Part shown: in pieces, positions 44,401-56,025 of the stretch | How the letters are laid out: each line of letters begins with the position of its first letter | How positions within the stretch are numbered: position 1 is the first letter of the stretch | NCBI GenBank assembly: GCA_004431415.1 | Contig: QPMI01000527.1 | Coordinates: forward strand, 62,001-126,000 | Direction: 5' to 3' | Source of the DNA: Cyanophora paradoxa | Taxonomy: Eukaryota; Glaucocystophyceae; Cyanophorales; Cyanophoraceae | DNA length: 64,000 nt | Made by a program: the position numbers and the translations under genes | Notes under the pieces: model-generated | The model's database searches: none | Told to the model about the DNA's origin: nothing | The model's input: the letters and a program-made list of their open reading frames with translations, nothing else

Positions 44401-47400
44401 CGGCCGCCGAGGGGCAGCTCCTCGCCCTCCGCGCCCTCGTGCCCCTCCTCGCCCAGGTGCGGCCCGCGCCGAGCCGAATGGCATTCTTTGGGAAAGATCT
44501 AGCATGACCCTTCTAGAGGCAATAGTTGGATAAGAGGCAATCTAGCAAACAGTCTCTAGCGAATAATTTGAAGAGCGGTATCTAGCAAGAACCTTCTAGC
44601 TAGAAGCAATCTAGTTTGATGAGAGTCAATCTAGCAAACAGTCTCTGCGGATCTAGATTTAGGAACAAGTTAGGAAGAAGCAATCTAGCAAACAGTGTCC
44701 GCGGCCTCCTCGCTGAGCCGCGCGCGTTTGTACGGCCGCAGCGGTGCAAGGAGCGCGCGGACCCCATCGCAACGCACTACGCCCAGGTCCGTCGGGCCTC
44801 CTCCCAGTCCTAGACCGGCCCCCGGGCCTAGGCCCGGCCCCTCCCCGTCCCTCCAGCCTCCAAATGAGCTCAGTGACTTGAATTTGTGCGCAGTTCCTGA
44901 ACCGGACGTCGGCCCCCCCCGAGACGCGCCGCGCCGCCATGGAGCTCATCGGTACCCCCCCCTCCCTTCCTTCCCCCCACCCCACCCTACCCCTTCCTTT
45001 CTTTACTGAAACTTCGTTCGCAGGGGAGCTGGCGCCGCTCGTCTCGCCGGCCACCGTCTCCGCCATCGCCGAGAAGGCCCGCCCCGTCTAAGCCTAAGTC
45101 TCCAAAAACAATACGAAAATTTATCTAGAAACCGCCCAAGAAAGAGAATCCATAAGAAGTTTCCACCAAAACAGGAACGAATCTATCTAGAAACCACCCC
45201 ACCCCGCCCCACCTCTCGTCGCTGGCCCTGGCCGGCTCTCGTTGCCTCGTTTGCTTCTCGTCGTGCTCAGCCGGCCCGGGCCGCGAGCAGGTGCGGGAGA
45301 TGCTGGAGCAGGCCCTCGCCGGAGGCGGAGGCGGAGGCGGAGGCGGAGGCGGATTCGAGGACCAGGCGAGCCGCCCGACCCCCATGACTCCGATCTGTCC
45401 AACCCGATCTGACTTCTCCGCGGCCCGCAGGTGCTGAAGTTCATGGGGCAGGTGCCGCGGGAGCACGGCATCGTCCTCCGCCTCCTCGACGAGGCCGCCG
45501 CCTCCCTCCCAAGGTCCCTTCCTTGGATCTTTCTAAGGACCGCTCGAGGGGCCTTGCCGAAATCCCATAAGAACTTTAAGGATACCACAAGATGCCTCTT
45601 CTCTGACGCCTCCGGATCCTCTGACACTTCTTCGCTCTGACGCTTCCCTTCCCCTTCCCCCTCTTCTCCGCAGCGCGGCGGACGAGCGGCGGGCGAAGGC
45701 GGCCGTCCTCTTCCGCGTCGTCGCCAAGCACGCCCCGGCGCGCCCCGCCCGGCCCGACAACAAGACTCTGATTAGATTGGATATAAGCTCTTGGATCTTA
45801 GAGATCGTCGCCCCGCCCCGCCCCGCCCCGCCCTTCCCTGTCTTCTGAGGCGGCCCGGCCCCTCCCCCGCAGCCCGAGAAGGTCATCTACTTCGTGCTGC
45901 ACCTCCTCGCCGACCCCTCCCCCCGCGTGCGCCCTCCCGCTCGGCCCCGCCCTCTAGTAGTAGTGCTCCGTCTAGGCGGCCAGGCGGGCGGTCGGTCGGT
46001 CCAGCCTCTGGTCGATGGTTGATTCGATCCCCTCGCTCCCCCCGGCAGCTGCGGGAGCGGGGGGTACGGCTCATGCTGGACCGGCGCGCCCTCGGGTCCG
46101 CCCTCTGCGACCCGCTCCGCGCCATCCTCACAGAGGTGCGCGTACCCCCCTTACCCCCCCCCCCCCCCCCTTCCGAGAAAAAGGTTTGAATGTTAGCGCC
46201 GCGCCCCTTTGCTCCGCTCCGCGCGCAGGCCGGGAACGCCCTCCTGAAGGCGGCGACGGCGGGGGGCGCCAAGGGCGCGAAGCTCGTCCCGATGCTCACG
46301 CCGCCCGCCGCCGCCGCCGCCGCCGCCGCCCCGCCGCAGCCCGCCCCCGAGGTCCGTGGGACCCTCTGCAAGAATGCTAGAAGAGAATCTAAAATCTAAT
46401 AACTTGCTAGAAGAGAATCTAGAGGGCCTAAAATCTAATAACTTGCTAGAAGGGACCCTCTGCAAAAATGCTAGAAGAGAATCTAGAGGGCCGCTTGACT
46501 ACGCTTCGCTTTCTTCTCCGCTGAGGCCCGCCGGCAGCTGGCGACGGGTCCGCTGGCTGGGCGCCTCTCGCAGTGGGCCGGGCGCGTGATGGCCTCCCTG
46601 CACGGCGCCGGCCCGGCCCGCGGAGGGCACGGCGGCGGCGGCGTTCCCGGTACCCCCGCGACGCCGGGCACGCCCGGCACGCCCAGTACCCCCGGGGGGC
46701 CGGGCCGGGGGTCTGGGTCCGGCATCGCTGGGGACGGCCTGCCCGAGGAGATGTGGGGCACGCGGGCCGACCCCTGCAACGCCGCCCTGCTCTCCTCGCC
46801 GGCCTACCAGGCGGCCGCCCGCGCCTACGGGCTGCCCCCCGCCGCCCTCCGCATCCCGGAGAACGCGGCGGCCGCCGCCGGCCGCATGCTCGCCGGAGCC
46901 TCCAAGTCCAAGGTGGGCTAGGGCTAGGGCTAGGGCTAGGCTGGGCTAGCCGACGGCGGCCTCGGGCTGAATCGAGCGGCAGCTAGGCTAGGGGCTAGGG
47001 GCTAGGGCTAGGGCTAAGCTAGGCTAGGCTGAGCCGCCTCAAAAGAACGCAGCCCAAGTACGCCGAAGGCCTAACCGAGCGGTGCAGGGCGCGGCGGCGT
47101 CGGAGGTGGCGGAGGAGGCGGCGGAGCGCGCCGCGGCCGCGACGCTCGCCCCCGCGGCCTTCACGGTGCGCCCGCCCGCCTCCCGTCTAACAGGAACCTA
47201 AAAGGACTTATTAGCCCTTCAAAAATAACGCTAACGGACTCTTTATTAAAGAGAACAAGAACCTAACAACTTCAGTGGGGCCACCCCCGCGGCCTTCACG
47301 GCGCGCCCGCCTCCCGCCCCGATAATACTGAACTTCAGCAAGAACCTAACAGGAATCTGAAAGGACTTATTATTAGACTCTCCTAATCAGACCAACATTC

Positions 47401-50400
47401 TCCAACACACTCCTTAGAGGCGAACAGGAAACTAACAAGACTCCCTTCGATCGCAGGCAGTGGCGCAGGACCCGGCGCCCGTGGCGAGCCTCGTGATGAA
47501 GGCGTGGCCGGCAGCCGCCGCCGCCGCGCTGGACGCGCTCCAGGCCGCCCTCACCGCCGGCCCGCCCCTCTTCTAATAATAAGCGATCGCGAAGAAAGCG
47601 AGCGAGTATGACTGGGGAGCAGAGGCGTCGGCGCCGGGGCGGGCGGCCGCGGCGGCGGCGGCGGCGCGCGTGCACGCCATGCAGGTCTTCGCCGCGCTCC
47701 TCCGCGCTGCCGATGGTCCGCCCCCCTCCCCCTCCCCCCCCCCCCTAGGCCTCCTTTTCATTTTCGCCGCAGGCGTGCGCGGGGACGTGGCGCAGCGGCT
47801 CGAGTCGCTCTGCTCCTTCGCGGACGACTGCGCCCGCCGGTCCGTGTAATTATAATCTAATAAGGGATCTTATAGGAATCTAATAGGAATCTAACAAGAA
47901 TCGAATAAGAATCTTATATTAAAGAGGCTGAGAATCTAAGAAACTAAGAATGCAGCAAGATTCTCTAACTAAGAGAATGAACTAATGAGAATGAACTAAC
48001 ATGACTTATCTGATGACCATGACCAAGAAGAACCGCGGCTCTTGAGGCGCCGCTTCTCCGCCCGCCTCCTCTCTTTCTTCTGAGGCGGCACGGCGCAGGG
48101 CGGACGTGGCGCGGGAGTCGGTCTTCGCGGAGGCGCAGCGGTCGCTCTTCCTCGGGCCCCGCCTCCTCGACCTCCCCGTCCCCAGGCCCGCCCCGCACCG
48201 CCCCGCCCTGTCTCAGATGAAAGACTCTAAGAATCTAACAATAAGTATTAAGCGAGGCCCGCCGGCCCGCCCCGCTCCGCCCCGCCCCTGATGAAGCTTT
48301 AAAGACTTTATCTTAAAAGACTTTATCTTAAAAGAGTATGCTCTAGAGACTTTATCTTACAGGAGGTCTATTGAGCCCCCCCCTTCTTTATCTGAGGCCC
48401 GCCGGCCCGTTTCGCTCTGCCCCGCCCCTGTAGATCTAGACTTTATCTAACAAGTATGCTTTGAGCCCCCCCGCGCCCCCCTTACTTCGTTCGCTTCGCC
48501 CGCAGCGGGGAGGCGCACGCGCTGCGGCACGCGCACCGGCGGCGGCTGGAGGCGGCGGCGACGGACCGGACCGCGCACGACGAGCTCGCCAAGGAGCGCG
48601 GTGCGCCTCCCGACCCCCGCTAGAAGGCGGCTGAGCCCTATACGGGGTGTCCTACAAGAATCTAACCTAATGAACAACAAGAGCAATGTAATCTAAGAAT
48701 AAGAACCGCGGAAAGGCTGAGCTGAGCTGCCGGGCGCAGGGGACTGCCGGCGGGCGCTGGACGCCCGCCACTCGGAGCTGTGGGCGCTCAATTTCGCAGC
48801 CCAGGCCCGCCCCGCCCCGCCCCGCCCCGCCCCGCCCCGCCCCGCCCGCTTAGCTTCCCTGGGCCTCCTAACTAACTGATCTATTAACTAACCTAACTAA
48901 TTGACTAGCTTCCTAACCTCTAGATCTTAACCAACTAATTATAACCTCGCCGCCCCGCCCCGCCCCGCCCGCTCAGCCTCCGCCCGCTCTTCTCTAGAGC
49001 CGGCTTTGACGCGAGGCCCGTCGCCCTGCAGGCCGCCATGCAGACCGCATCCTCGGCCTACCGCTCCGCCGCCCGTGCGCGCCCGATCTGTTGCCTTAGC
49101 GAAACGCATCGAATCGAATCGAATCGCGCGAGCAGACATGCCGGCGGAGCAGCTGCTGCGGGGGTACGGCTGGTTCTCTCGCCACATGTACCACGCCCAC
49201 CGGTGCCCCCCCCCCTCCCCCCCCTCCCCCCCCCCCCCTCCCCGCCCCAGAGATCGCCCGCGCCCCGCTCAGCTTGCGATTGCGATCGGAAGGGGAGTGC
49301 GGGGTATCGCGGCGGAGGCGGTGGTGGGCATCGCCCACGAGCGCGGCCTCGCCTCCTCCCACGTGCAGGTCCGTTCCGTCCGCGCCAAGAATCTGAAAAT
49401 AGCCACGAAGAATCTAAGACATGAGCCACGCGCAATGGCCACGCGCCACGCGCTCATCGCTGCATAAGTTTTCACGCCCGATGCCTCACCCGCTCTCATC
49501 TCGCGTTGTCTCCCATGCTGACCCGCCTCTCCCGACCTCCGCCCCGCCGCGCGCAGGCGGCGCTGGTAAAGACGGTAGAGGGCCTGCGCGGCGCCCTCGA
49601 GGCCGACCTGTCCGCCGCCGCCCCCCTCCGCCGCGTCCGCCCTTGCTTTCATTCGATCTGCTTCGCTTTGCTTTGACGCTTTACTTCGCGTCGCAGACAA
49701 AGGCGCACCTGCTGCTGGCGCTGGGGCGGCTGCTCCCGCTGTACCGGGCCCCCGCCAAGGCCCCCGGCGCGCACGACGCGGCCGCCACCGGCGCCCTCCG
49801 CACCGCCTGCATCGCCCTCCTCATGAGGCCCGCCAAGTCTAATAAACGAACTCTAAGAGAACAACTCTAAGAACCTAGTTGACCTAAGAACCACCCATCG
49901 CCTCCATCGCCCTCCTCATGCAGCGCGCCCGCCCGCCCCTCCCCGCCTGCCACATATGCACCGCGAAGAACGGCAACAAGAAGAACAACAACCCAACAAC
50001 TCTAGATCTACAACAGCTAACAACCTAGTTACAACAACGAACTCTAAGAACCTAGTTAACAGCAACTAATGATATCAACGGGCGCAGGTTCTGGGACGAT
50101 CCGGACGGGACGGTCCGCCTCTCCGCCATCCAGTCCGCCCAGGTGCGCATGCGGCGCCCCTAGACACGACCCTAGACACGACCCTAGCGGAACTTCAAGT
50201 GACGCGGCACGGCGCGTTTGAGAAGTGACGCGACACGGCGCGTAACTATAAGCTCTACGCGAAGCAGAGCAGCTCTATAAGCGGTGTCCCTCGCGGAGCT
50301 TAAGCTTCGAAACGTAGCTAAAGTGGAGCAGAGAGCTCGAGGGGCGGCCGCGGGGCGGGCTCGAAGCGAAACAAATCGAAGCAAAGCAAAGCAGCTCGTG

Positions 50401-51223
50401 TGATCAGCGTCACTAATTATAAGCTCAACGCCAAGCAGATCTAGAGGGAACCAAGCAAAGGGGCGCGGATCCTAATCAATCAAGCGGAGGGGCGCGGATC
50501 TCAGTTTCCGATCGACTAGTGCTAGCTTTAACCAGATAACACCTATAGCTACATCCCGAAAGTGCGGGCACCCTGGGCCTTTATTACCCTGAGCCCCGCG
50601 CGCGCGCAGCACCTGGCGGAGGTGGCGCTCCCGGAGCTGGTGGCACTGGCGCAGCCGGGCCCCGGGGGGGCCACCGCGCCCCTCGTCGAGGCCATCGCCG
50701 CCCGCGTCAAGATGCCCGACTACCGCGAGAAGGTGCGCGCCGGATTTCGAATCCAACGGCGCTCAATCGGACATCTGCGGGCTAGATCCGTGCTATATAT
50801 ATGTGCATGAAGCTCGAGAGTTTTCGGTTCAAGGCCGCGCCCGCCCGCCCGCCCCTCACCCACCGCGCCCGCCCCGCAGGAGCCCCTCAACGCCCTCCTC
50901 AAGTGGTGCTTCGGGCGGACCGTGCGCCCCGCCCCGCCGATCCGGTCGGATCAAATCTGATCCGATCTAATTTGATCTGGTAGGTGCTGGGCGAGGCGCG
51001 CGGGATGCGGCACCAGGGCTCGGCCCTCCTCTCCCCCAACGCCTCCACCTTTGCCGGCACGCCCCGCGGCGGCGGTGGTGGCGCCGCCGGCGGCGGCGCG
51101 GCGGCGGCGGCGCCCACGCCCCGCGGCGGCAAGGCAGGAGACGCAGCACCGCCGCCGGGGCCCAGCCCGCGGGCGGCGGCGGCGGCGGGCGGCCCCGGCC
51201 CCGCCCCGCGAAGAGCGGGCTAG
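35447..51223 (+). CDS. Giant HEAT/ARM-like repeat protein, dozens of exons
   Basis: Starts at ATG 35447 (MSKSGRAARFEFDAEVVPRV). Opening exons are 35447-35611, 35686-35851 and from 35920. Plus-strand exons of mostly 50-180 nt follow almost without pause to the last, 50984-51223 (stop TAG). Clear examples: 43941-44117 (DCFRALNDPLPGAALLALS), 44310-44456 (LVNLSRASKELFEEAVGV), about 45431-45515 (FMGQVPREHGIVLRLLDE). All are amphipathic Ala/Leu/Pro helices typical of HEAT or ARM solenoids; likely size over 2,000 residues. The C-terminus is Gly/Pro/Ala-rich. Several donors are GC (37186, 39740, 40454, 41464). Around 36350-36620 the good frame changes without an obvious intron, so a frameshift or assembly error is possible. 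GCN1- and MROH-type proteins are candidate families, but no diagnostic motif was found. It could also be two adjacent genes. Confidence 0.7.
38101..38311. repeat. Three tandem copies of a 70 bp unit in an intron
   Basis: Units start at 38101, 38171 and 38241 (each begins aagagctctcataagag) and are nearly identical; the third diverges at its end. The unit is itself built of agagctct and ggatc palindromic words. It lies in an intron of the giant HEAT gene. Confidence 0.9.
43454..43782. repeat. Duplicated ~77 bp block in a large intron
   Basis: A block starting gctagagggcccgc and containing gcagccgagtcgggaggcggcc occurs at about 43454-43530 and 43704-43782. The DNA between and after is made of gcctagcctag words. 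Not coding in any convincing frame. Confidence 0.8.
46915..47030. repeat. GGGCTA hexamer repeats in an intron
   Basis: Two short arrays of (GGGCTA)n, at 46918-46940 and 46985-47015, lie in an intron of the giant HEAT gene. They resemble telomeric repeats only superficially. Confidence 0.75.
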
Positions 51224-52369
51224 ACTTCGAAAAGCGGGCCGTGTTGGGCTGTGAGCGATGGACGATTGGCCGGTGGTCCAGTATAGCACGAGCAGTCACG
51301 TGCACCCCAGTGGTCTCTAAATTAACTTGCAATTGTCCGTTTGCCCGTCACGGCGTGCGCAAGCGCTAGCATGCAGTAAAACGCAGCTAGCGCGCTTGAT
51401 AGGATCGCGAGGCGCGGGGCATGCGGCACTACGTACAGAGCCCGCGCCGGCGCCCGCGCGGCACGTGCACTAGTACTGAGCCATGGCTTTTCGGGGCCCC
51501 GCTGCGCCAGCCACTGGGCCATGCAGGCCAGCAGCTTATGCATATGATCCCGCGGCCGTTAAGCTTGGCAGGTTTAATTTCGGATTCGAATTCTGCAGCA
51601 GTGCCCCACGGTGCCTCACGCGCGCGTACGCGCGCATGCCAATTGCAAGCGCTAGCTGCAGCTGCAGCTGATCATGATTGGTTATATATATATGATCATG
51701 ATCATGAAGTCACTGATCACCGCGGCACGAGTACTCATGAGTATTCTTTGATATCGATGCGCATGCGCATCCCAAGCTGAAGGACTGCATGTGCACGCTG
51801 TGACGTGTACGTATACTTTTTTGATTGTGAGACACCGTGACACTGACATACATGCAGTAAACATTGAAAACACATGCTGCGAAGCATGGATAGAGATCTG
51901 GATCAAAATGAGTCCAACGGTCTTAATCTACCTAAGCTAGCGTCTCTGGTCAAACTGCCAGGCTGCTGAAAACAAAAACCTGACGCTAGCTTTGTGCTAC
52001 AGTAGCCTAGAACGTGTGGGCTGGACGCCCCTGGCGTTGGGGGCTGTTAATCGTTCAGAAACACTCTCGGATCGATATCGATCAAACGACAAAGGACTGT
52101 CGCAACAGAGCGCCGCGGCGGAACGATTCAGGATAGTTTACGAGCTACCGTAGCATCATAACGTAAATACATATAAAGAAACTGCCGCTGTATACGTATA
52201 GGGAAGCACTGCGCTGTAACTCTCTATTACTCAGAAACGTTCACTCAGGTATCTAGCGTATCAGCGTACGTATTCTTGTAAGGGATCGGATCAGCGAATC
52301 GACTGAGAAATCTATATATCTTATCTATAGAAGGCGTCCGACGGTCGCGGCCCCCGAGCCGGTGCGGGC
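51224..52369. other. Convergent intergenic region between HEAT gene and ZIP copy 2
   Basis: No exon is supported. The part at 51920-52210 is the inverted partner of DNA downstream of ZIP copy 1 (21280-21420). The rest is built of palindromic words (gatcatgatcatga, gctgcagctgcagctg). Confidence 0.55.
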
Positions 52370-55300
52370 CTATGCCCAGCGGCCGAGGATCGCCATGACG
52401 GCTGCGCCGAGCCACAGGGAGACGACCAGGAAGAAGACTGCGGCGAAAAAGAAAGAAAGAAGGGGCGCGGTCAGCTCAGAAAGAAAGACAGAAAGAGAGA
52501 GATATATAGAGAGGATCAGCTCACCGATGCGGGCGCGCTCCTTCTGAGCCTTCTCGAAGGCCGGAGTGATGAGCTCGACAACTGCGGCGAAAGCTTGGGT
52601 CAGGGCCGTTGATCTTTAAATTTGATCTCCATGGGGCGCACGGGCGGCGTGGATGAGGATGCCGCCGGCGATACACTCGATGATGCCCTCCACCAGCACG
52701 CGCGTCTGCGCGAGCGCGCGGGGCGCGGAGCAAAGTTCAGGCGGGGATCCGATCATGAGGGCCGCCCAGGCCGGCGGCCGCGGGCAGACGATGGCTGACG
52801 GACCGTCGACGTCGCGTTGTACGTGTCGTGGATGCCGATGCCGATGGCGACGCCGAGGGGCGTCGCGAGGCCGTAGGGGATCATCGTGAGGAGGGGCAGC
52901 GCCCAGCCCCGCACGATGCCGGCGCCCAGCACCGCCGCGGAGAGCGCGATCCCCTCAAAGAACTCTGCGCGAACAAAGTCAGATCTGAGCCCTCGGCTAT
53001 GCGAGGGAGGGGAAGAAGGAAGGAAAGCACGCACGGTGGATGGAGACGGCGATGAGGAGCGTGTTAAAATTCTCGCGCGCGATGCCGAGCATGATCCCGA
53101 TGATCACCGAGTGCGCCGCGATCGCAACCTGGGTGGTTCCGAGGAGTTATCAGAACCGATAATAGAAAATTTTCATCCTTAGACGTGAGGGCACCCACCT
53201 CGAGGGAGACGAGGCCGACGCGGCGGCGGCGCTCCTCCTCCGTCATTGCGAGGCTCTGCACGGCGGGGCCCTGCGGCAGACAGACGAACGCTCAGCACAA
53301 GCAAGCTCTATAAGACGCTAAAAACAGCGAGCGGGATGGACCTGGGGCAGCGGGATGAAGCCCAGCAGCTTCCTCCGCTTCTGGCTCTTCGCGGGCGCAA
53401 GGGACGTGTCCGAGGGGACGATGACGGCCGCCTGCTGGACCACCGGCTTGCCCACTTGCACCGTCACTGCCGCGCCCCGCGTCGCGTCGGCGCCGGCCGC
53501 GCCAAGGGAAGGGGAGGCGCGCGGGCGGACCGTCCGTGCACGCGTTCTCGAGGTCGGGTTTGACGAAGTCGCCCTTGCCCAGCTGCGGGCGCGGCGTGTG
53601 GTGGTCGTGGTTGCAGCCGGGGTCGCTCGAGTCGGGGCTGTGGCCCTCGGCGCCGGGGCCGGCCATCGACTCGTGCTTGTGGTTGCCCAGGTGCGCGTGC
53701 GGCATGAAGCGGCCCACGACGAGCTCGATGGCCTGTGGTACGTTCGCGTCGTCAGAGTCGGGGCGCGCGGGGCCAGCGAGCCGCTGAGCCAGGAGCGGCG
53801 CACTTGGATGAAGAGAACGCCAATGAGGACGAAGAGGCCGCCGAAGGACTCGTACTCGCTCCACGTGGCGCTGATGCACGGCGACTTGAGCAGCTCGAAG
53901 CCCGGCGGGATCATGTGGATCAGCGCTGCGAGGCGAGCCGCGTCGGCGTCGGCGAGGTGCGAGGGCGGGGCCGGCGGCGCGGACCGGTGGTCAGGATGAC
54001 GCCGGCGCCAAAGACAGCGAGGGCGCGCATGAGGAGCTGGGGCAGGGCGAGCCGCGGCTTGTAGTATGCCAGCACGGGGTACCCTGGCAGCCGGCGGGCC
54101 TCAGCGCTCGCTTGAAAGCACCACGGGACAGGGCGCACCGGAGCCGGCGACAGAGACGGCGAGCTGGAGAGTGCGGGCGGGGGGGTCAGCGAGAGGGTTT
54201 TAGAGGGGCGGTGCGAGGACGGGGCAGCCGGGGGCGGACCAGGATGAAAACGGCGGCCTGTCGAGAAGCGAGCGGAGATCAGGCGGGCCGGGCCAGGGGC
54301 GAGCGCGAGCAGGGCGGGGCGCACGATGTGGAGCGGGCGGTCGTAGTTCTCAGTGCCGGCCGACGAGGCGGCGCACTCGTCCTCCTCCTGCATGCACTGG
54401 CAGCTGACGGGGCTCATGAAGGGCAGGCCCGACGCGTCCTGCCCCACGTCGCACATCAGCTGGCCTGCGACGGGACGGACGGAGTGAGTCTTGATCAGCT
54501 AAAATTCGGGATCGGGATGGGGATGGGGATCGGGATCGCGATCGCGCACCCCCGGCGCAGCCGACGAGCAGCTCGTGGATCGGCTCGCGGGCGGGCGGCG
54601 TGATCGCCTGCTGCAGCATCCTCCTCCCGCTGGCGCCGGCCTTAGAAGTCGGGAGAGCGATCGCCTGCTGAAGCCTTCTCCCCCTCGTGCTCGCCTCCTC
54701 CTCGCCCTCGTGCTCGTCGTGGTGCTCGCCCTCCTCTTCGCCCTCCTCGTGACCGTGGTGCTCCTCCGTGCTGGTCGAGTTGGTCGCCGTCCCGTTCGTC
54801 TCCGCGTGGGATCCCTCGACGTGGCCGTGGTGCTCATCGTCCACGTCGTGCTCGTGGGAATGAGTCCCGTTCTTCGCCGACGCGGTGCCGTTCGTCTCCG
54901 CAGAGGATCCCTCCGCGTGGCCGTGGTCGTGATCGTCCTCGTCCTCCGTGTGTGTCGCGTTCTTCGCAGCGCCGCCGGCCTCGGCATGGCCGGCATGATC
55001 TTCGTGGCCCGCCTCGCCCTCCTCGCCGGCGTGATCGTCGTGGCCATGATCGTCGTGGCCCTCCGCTGCGGCGCCGAGTCAGGAGTCAATGACGATGTCG
55101 GTCCAGAGATTTGATCGACGCGAGGCACAGAGGGAGGGGGGGCCCGTCTAGCATCACAAAGCGCGGCGATTCGAGAGATCATGAAAGCAAGTGCTCGCAC
55201 CGAGCTGCGTACGCCAGGCGGTGCTGCACTCGCTAACCAGCTTGTCGAGGGTCAGCTGCACTTTGGTCTCGTTGAGCGCCGCGTGGTCAATCTCCTTCGC

Positions 55301-55438
55301 GACGAACTTCACCTCCTTGGCCCCTCCGCCGTGAGCGTGACCGCCTCCGCCCGACGCGACGAGGACGGAGGCCGCCAAGATCACCACTACGAACGCGAAG
55401 CGCGCGGGACGCGCGCTGCCGAAGCCGGCGCCGGTCAT
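52370..55438 (-). CDS. ZIP-family metal transporter, copy 2
   Basis: Fifteen minus-strand exons in phase: 55438-55201, 55065-54550, 54464-54325, 54257-54240, 54163-54139, 54083-53985, 53925-53804, 53732-53531, 53466-53342, 53270-53199, 53128-53035, 52964-52804, 52705-52642, 52581-52525 and 52437-52370; 666 residues. It has a signal peptide (ARFAFVVVILAASVLVASG) and a long His/Glu-rich luminal domain, longer than in copy 1 (EEHHGHEEGEEEGEHHDEHE). Two LQQAI/LLQQAIT-type repeats and the Cys motif CQCMQEEDEC follow. TM1 is split over 18 and 25 nt exons. TM4 is AHSVIIG and TM5 HQFFEGIALS. The exon 1 frame is intact, unlike copy 1. Intron positions and some intron sequence match copy 1, indicating recent duplication. 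It is probably located in the plasma or an internal membrane, importing Zn/Fe/Mn to the cytosol. It is divergent from the cyclase gene, with 587 bp between the starts. Confidence 0.92.
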
Positions 55439-56025
55439 TTGGACGTGCTGAAAGCTGTGCGAGGGAACGAGATCGGCCCGCGCCACGTTACGGTCCCACC
55501 ACGCGATCCGCTTCTGCAACTGAGCCCACCGTTCAGGCTGATAGCTCAAGCTACAGCCTACAGTGCGATCAAACACGTATGCTCGCGGAGCTGGATTGCG
55601 GTCAAGAGCGATCTCTCATCAATGAGGTCGATGAAGCTAGGGATGCTGGGATGCTTTGGAGGCGGATGCTTTGAAGGGGGGTACATCACCAGATCTAGCG
55701 AGAGGAGATGCTTTTGATCTAGAGGGGGATGCTTTCGATCCAAAAGGGGGGGGGAGGATCTAGAAGGGAGGAGAGGTGATAGAGGGGTACAGACCTGAGT
55801 CACAGAGGCTTAGCTCCGACGTGCGGCAGCGCTGTTCCCATTTCTCGTTCGTAGCAGCAAAATTCGACCTACAGCTAGCTAGGGGCGCACCGCAGCTTAC
55901 GCGACGCGCCGTGCTCTGCGTCCCTCTACTTAGCAGCCTAGCCACCGGCAGCCCGAGCCTGCAGCAAGCTTGAAGCTGAGCAGCCAGCACAGGCGAGGCC
56001 TTAGAGGCCTAGCCGCCCTGCAGAG
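55439..56025. promoter_or_regulatory. Divergent promoter region of ZIP copy 2 and the cyclase
   Basis: Bases 55439-55500 closely match the flank upstream of ZIP copy 1 (a conserved ~60 bp containing gcgcgggccgatctcgttccc when read on the ZIP strand), so core promoter or 5'UTR was duplicated too. At 55640-55760 a degenerate ggatgcttt(t)gatc-type motif recurs four to five times with G-runs. No TATA box was recognised. Confidence 0.45.

Noticed and set aside
35447-51223. Naming the giant gene GCN1
   Set aside because: It is HEAT-like and of suitable size, but I could not match the RWDBD or other conserved GCN1 segments, so no symbol was given.
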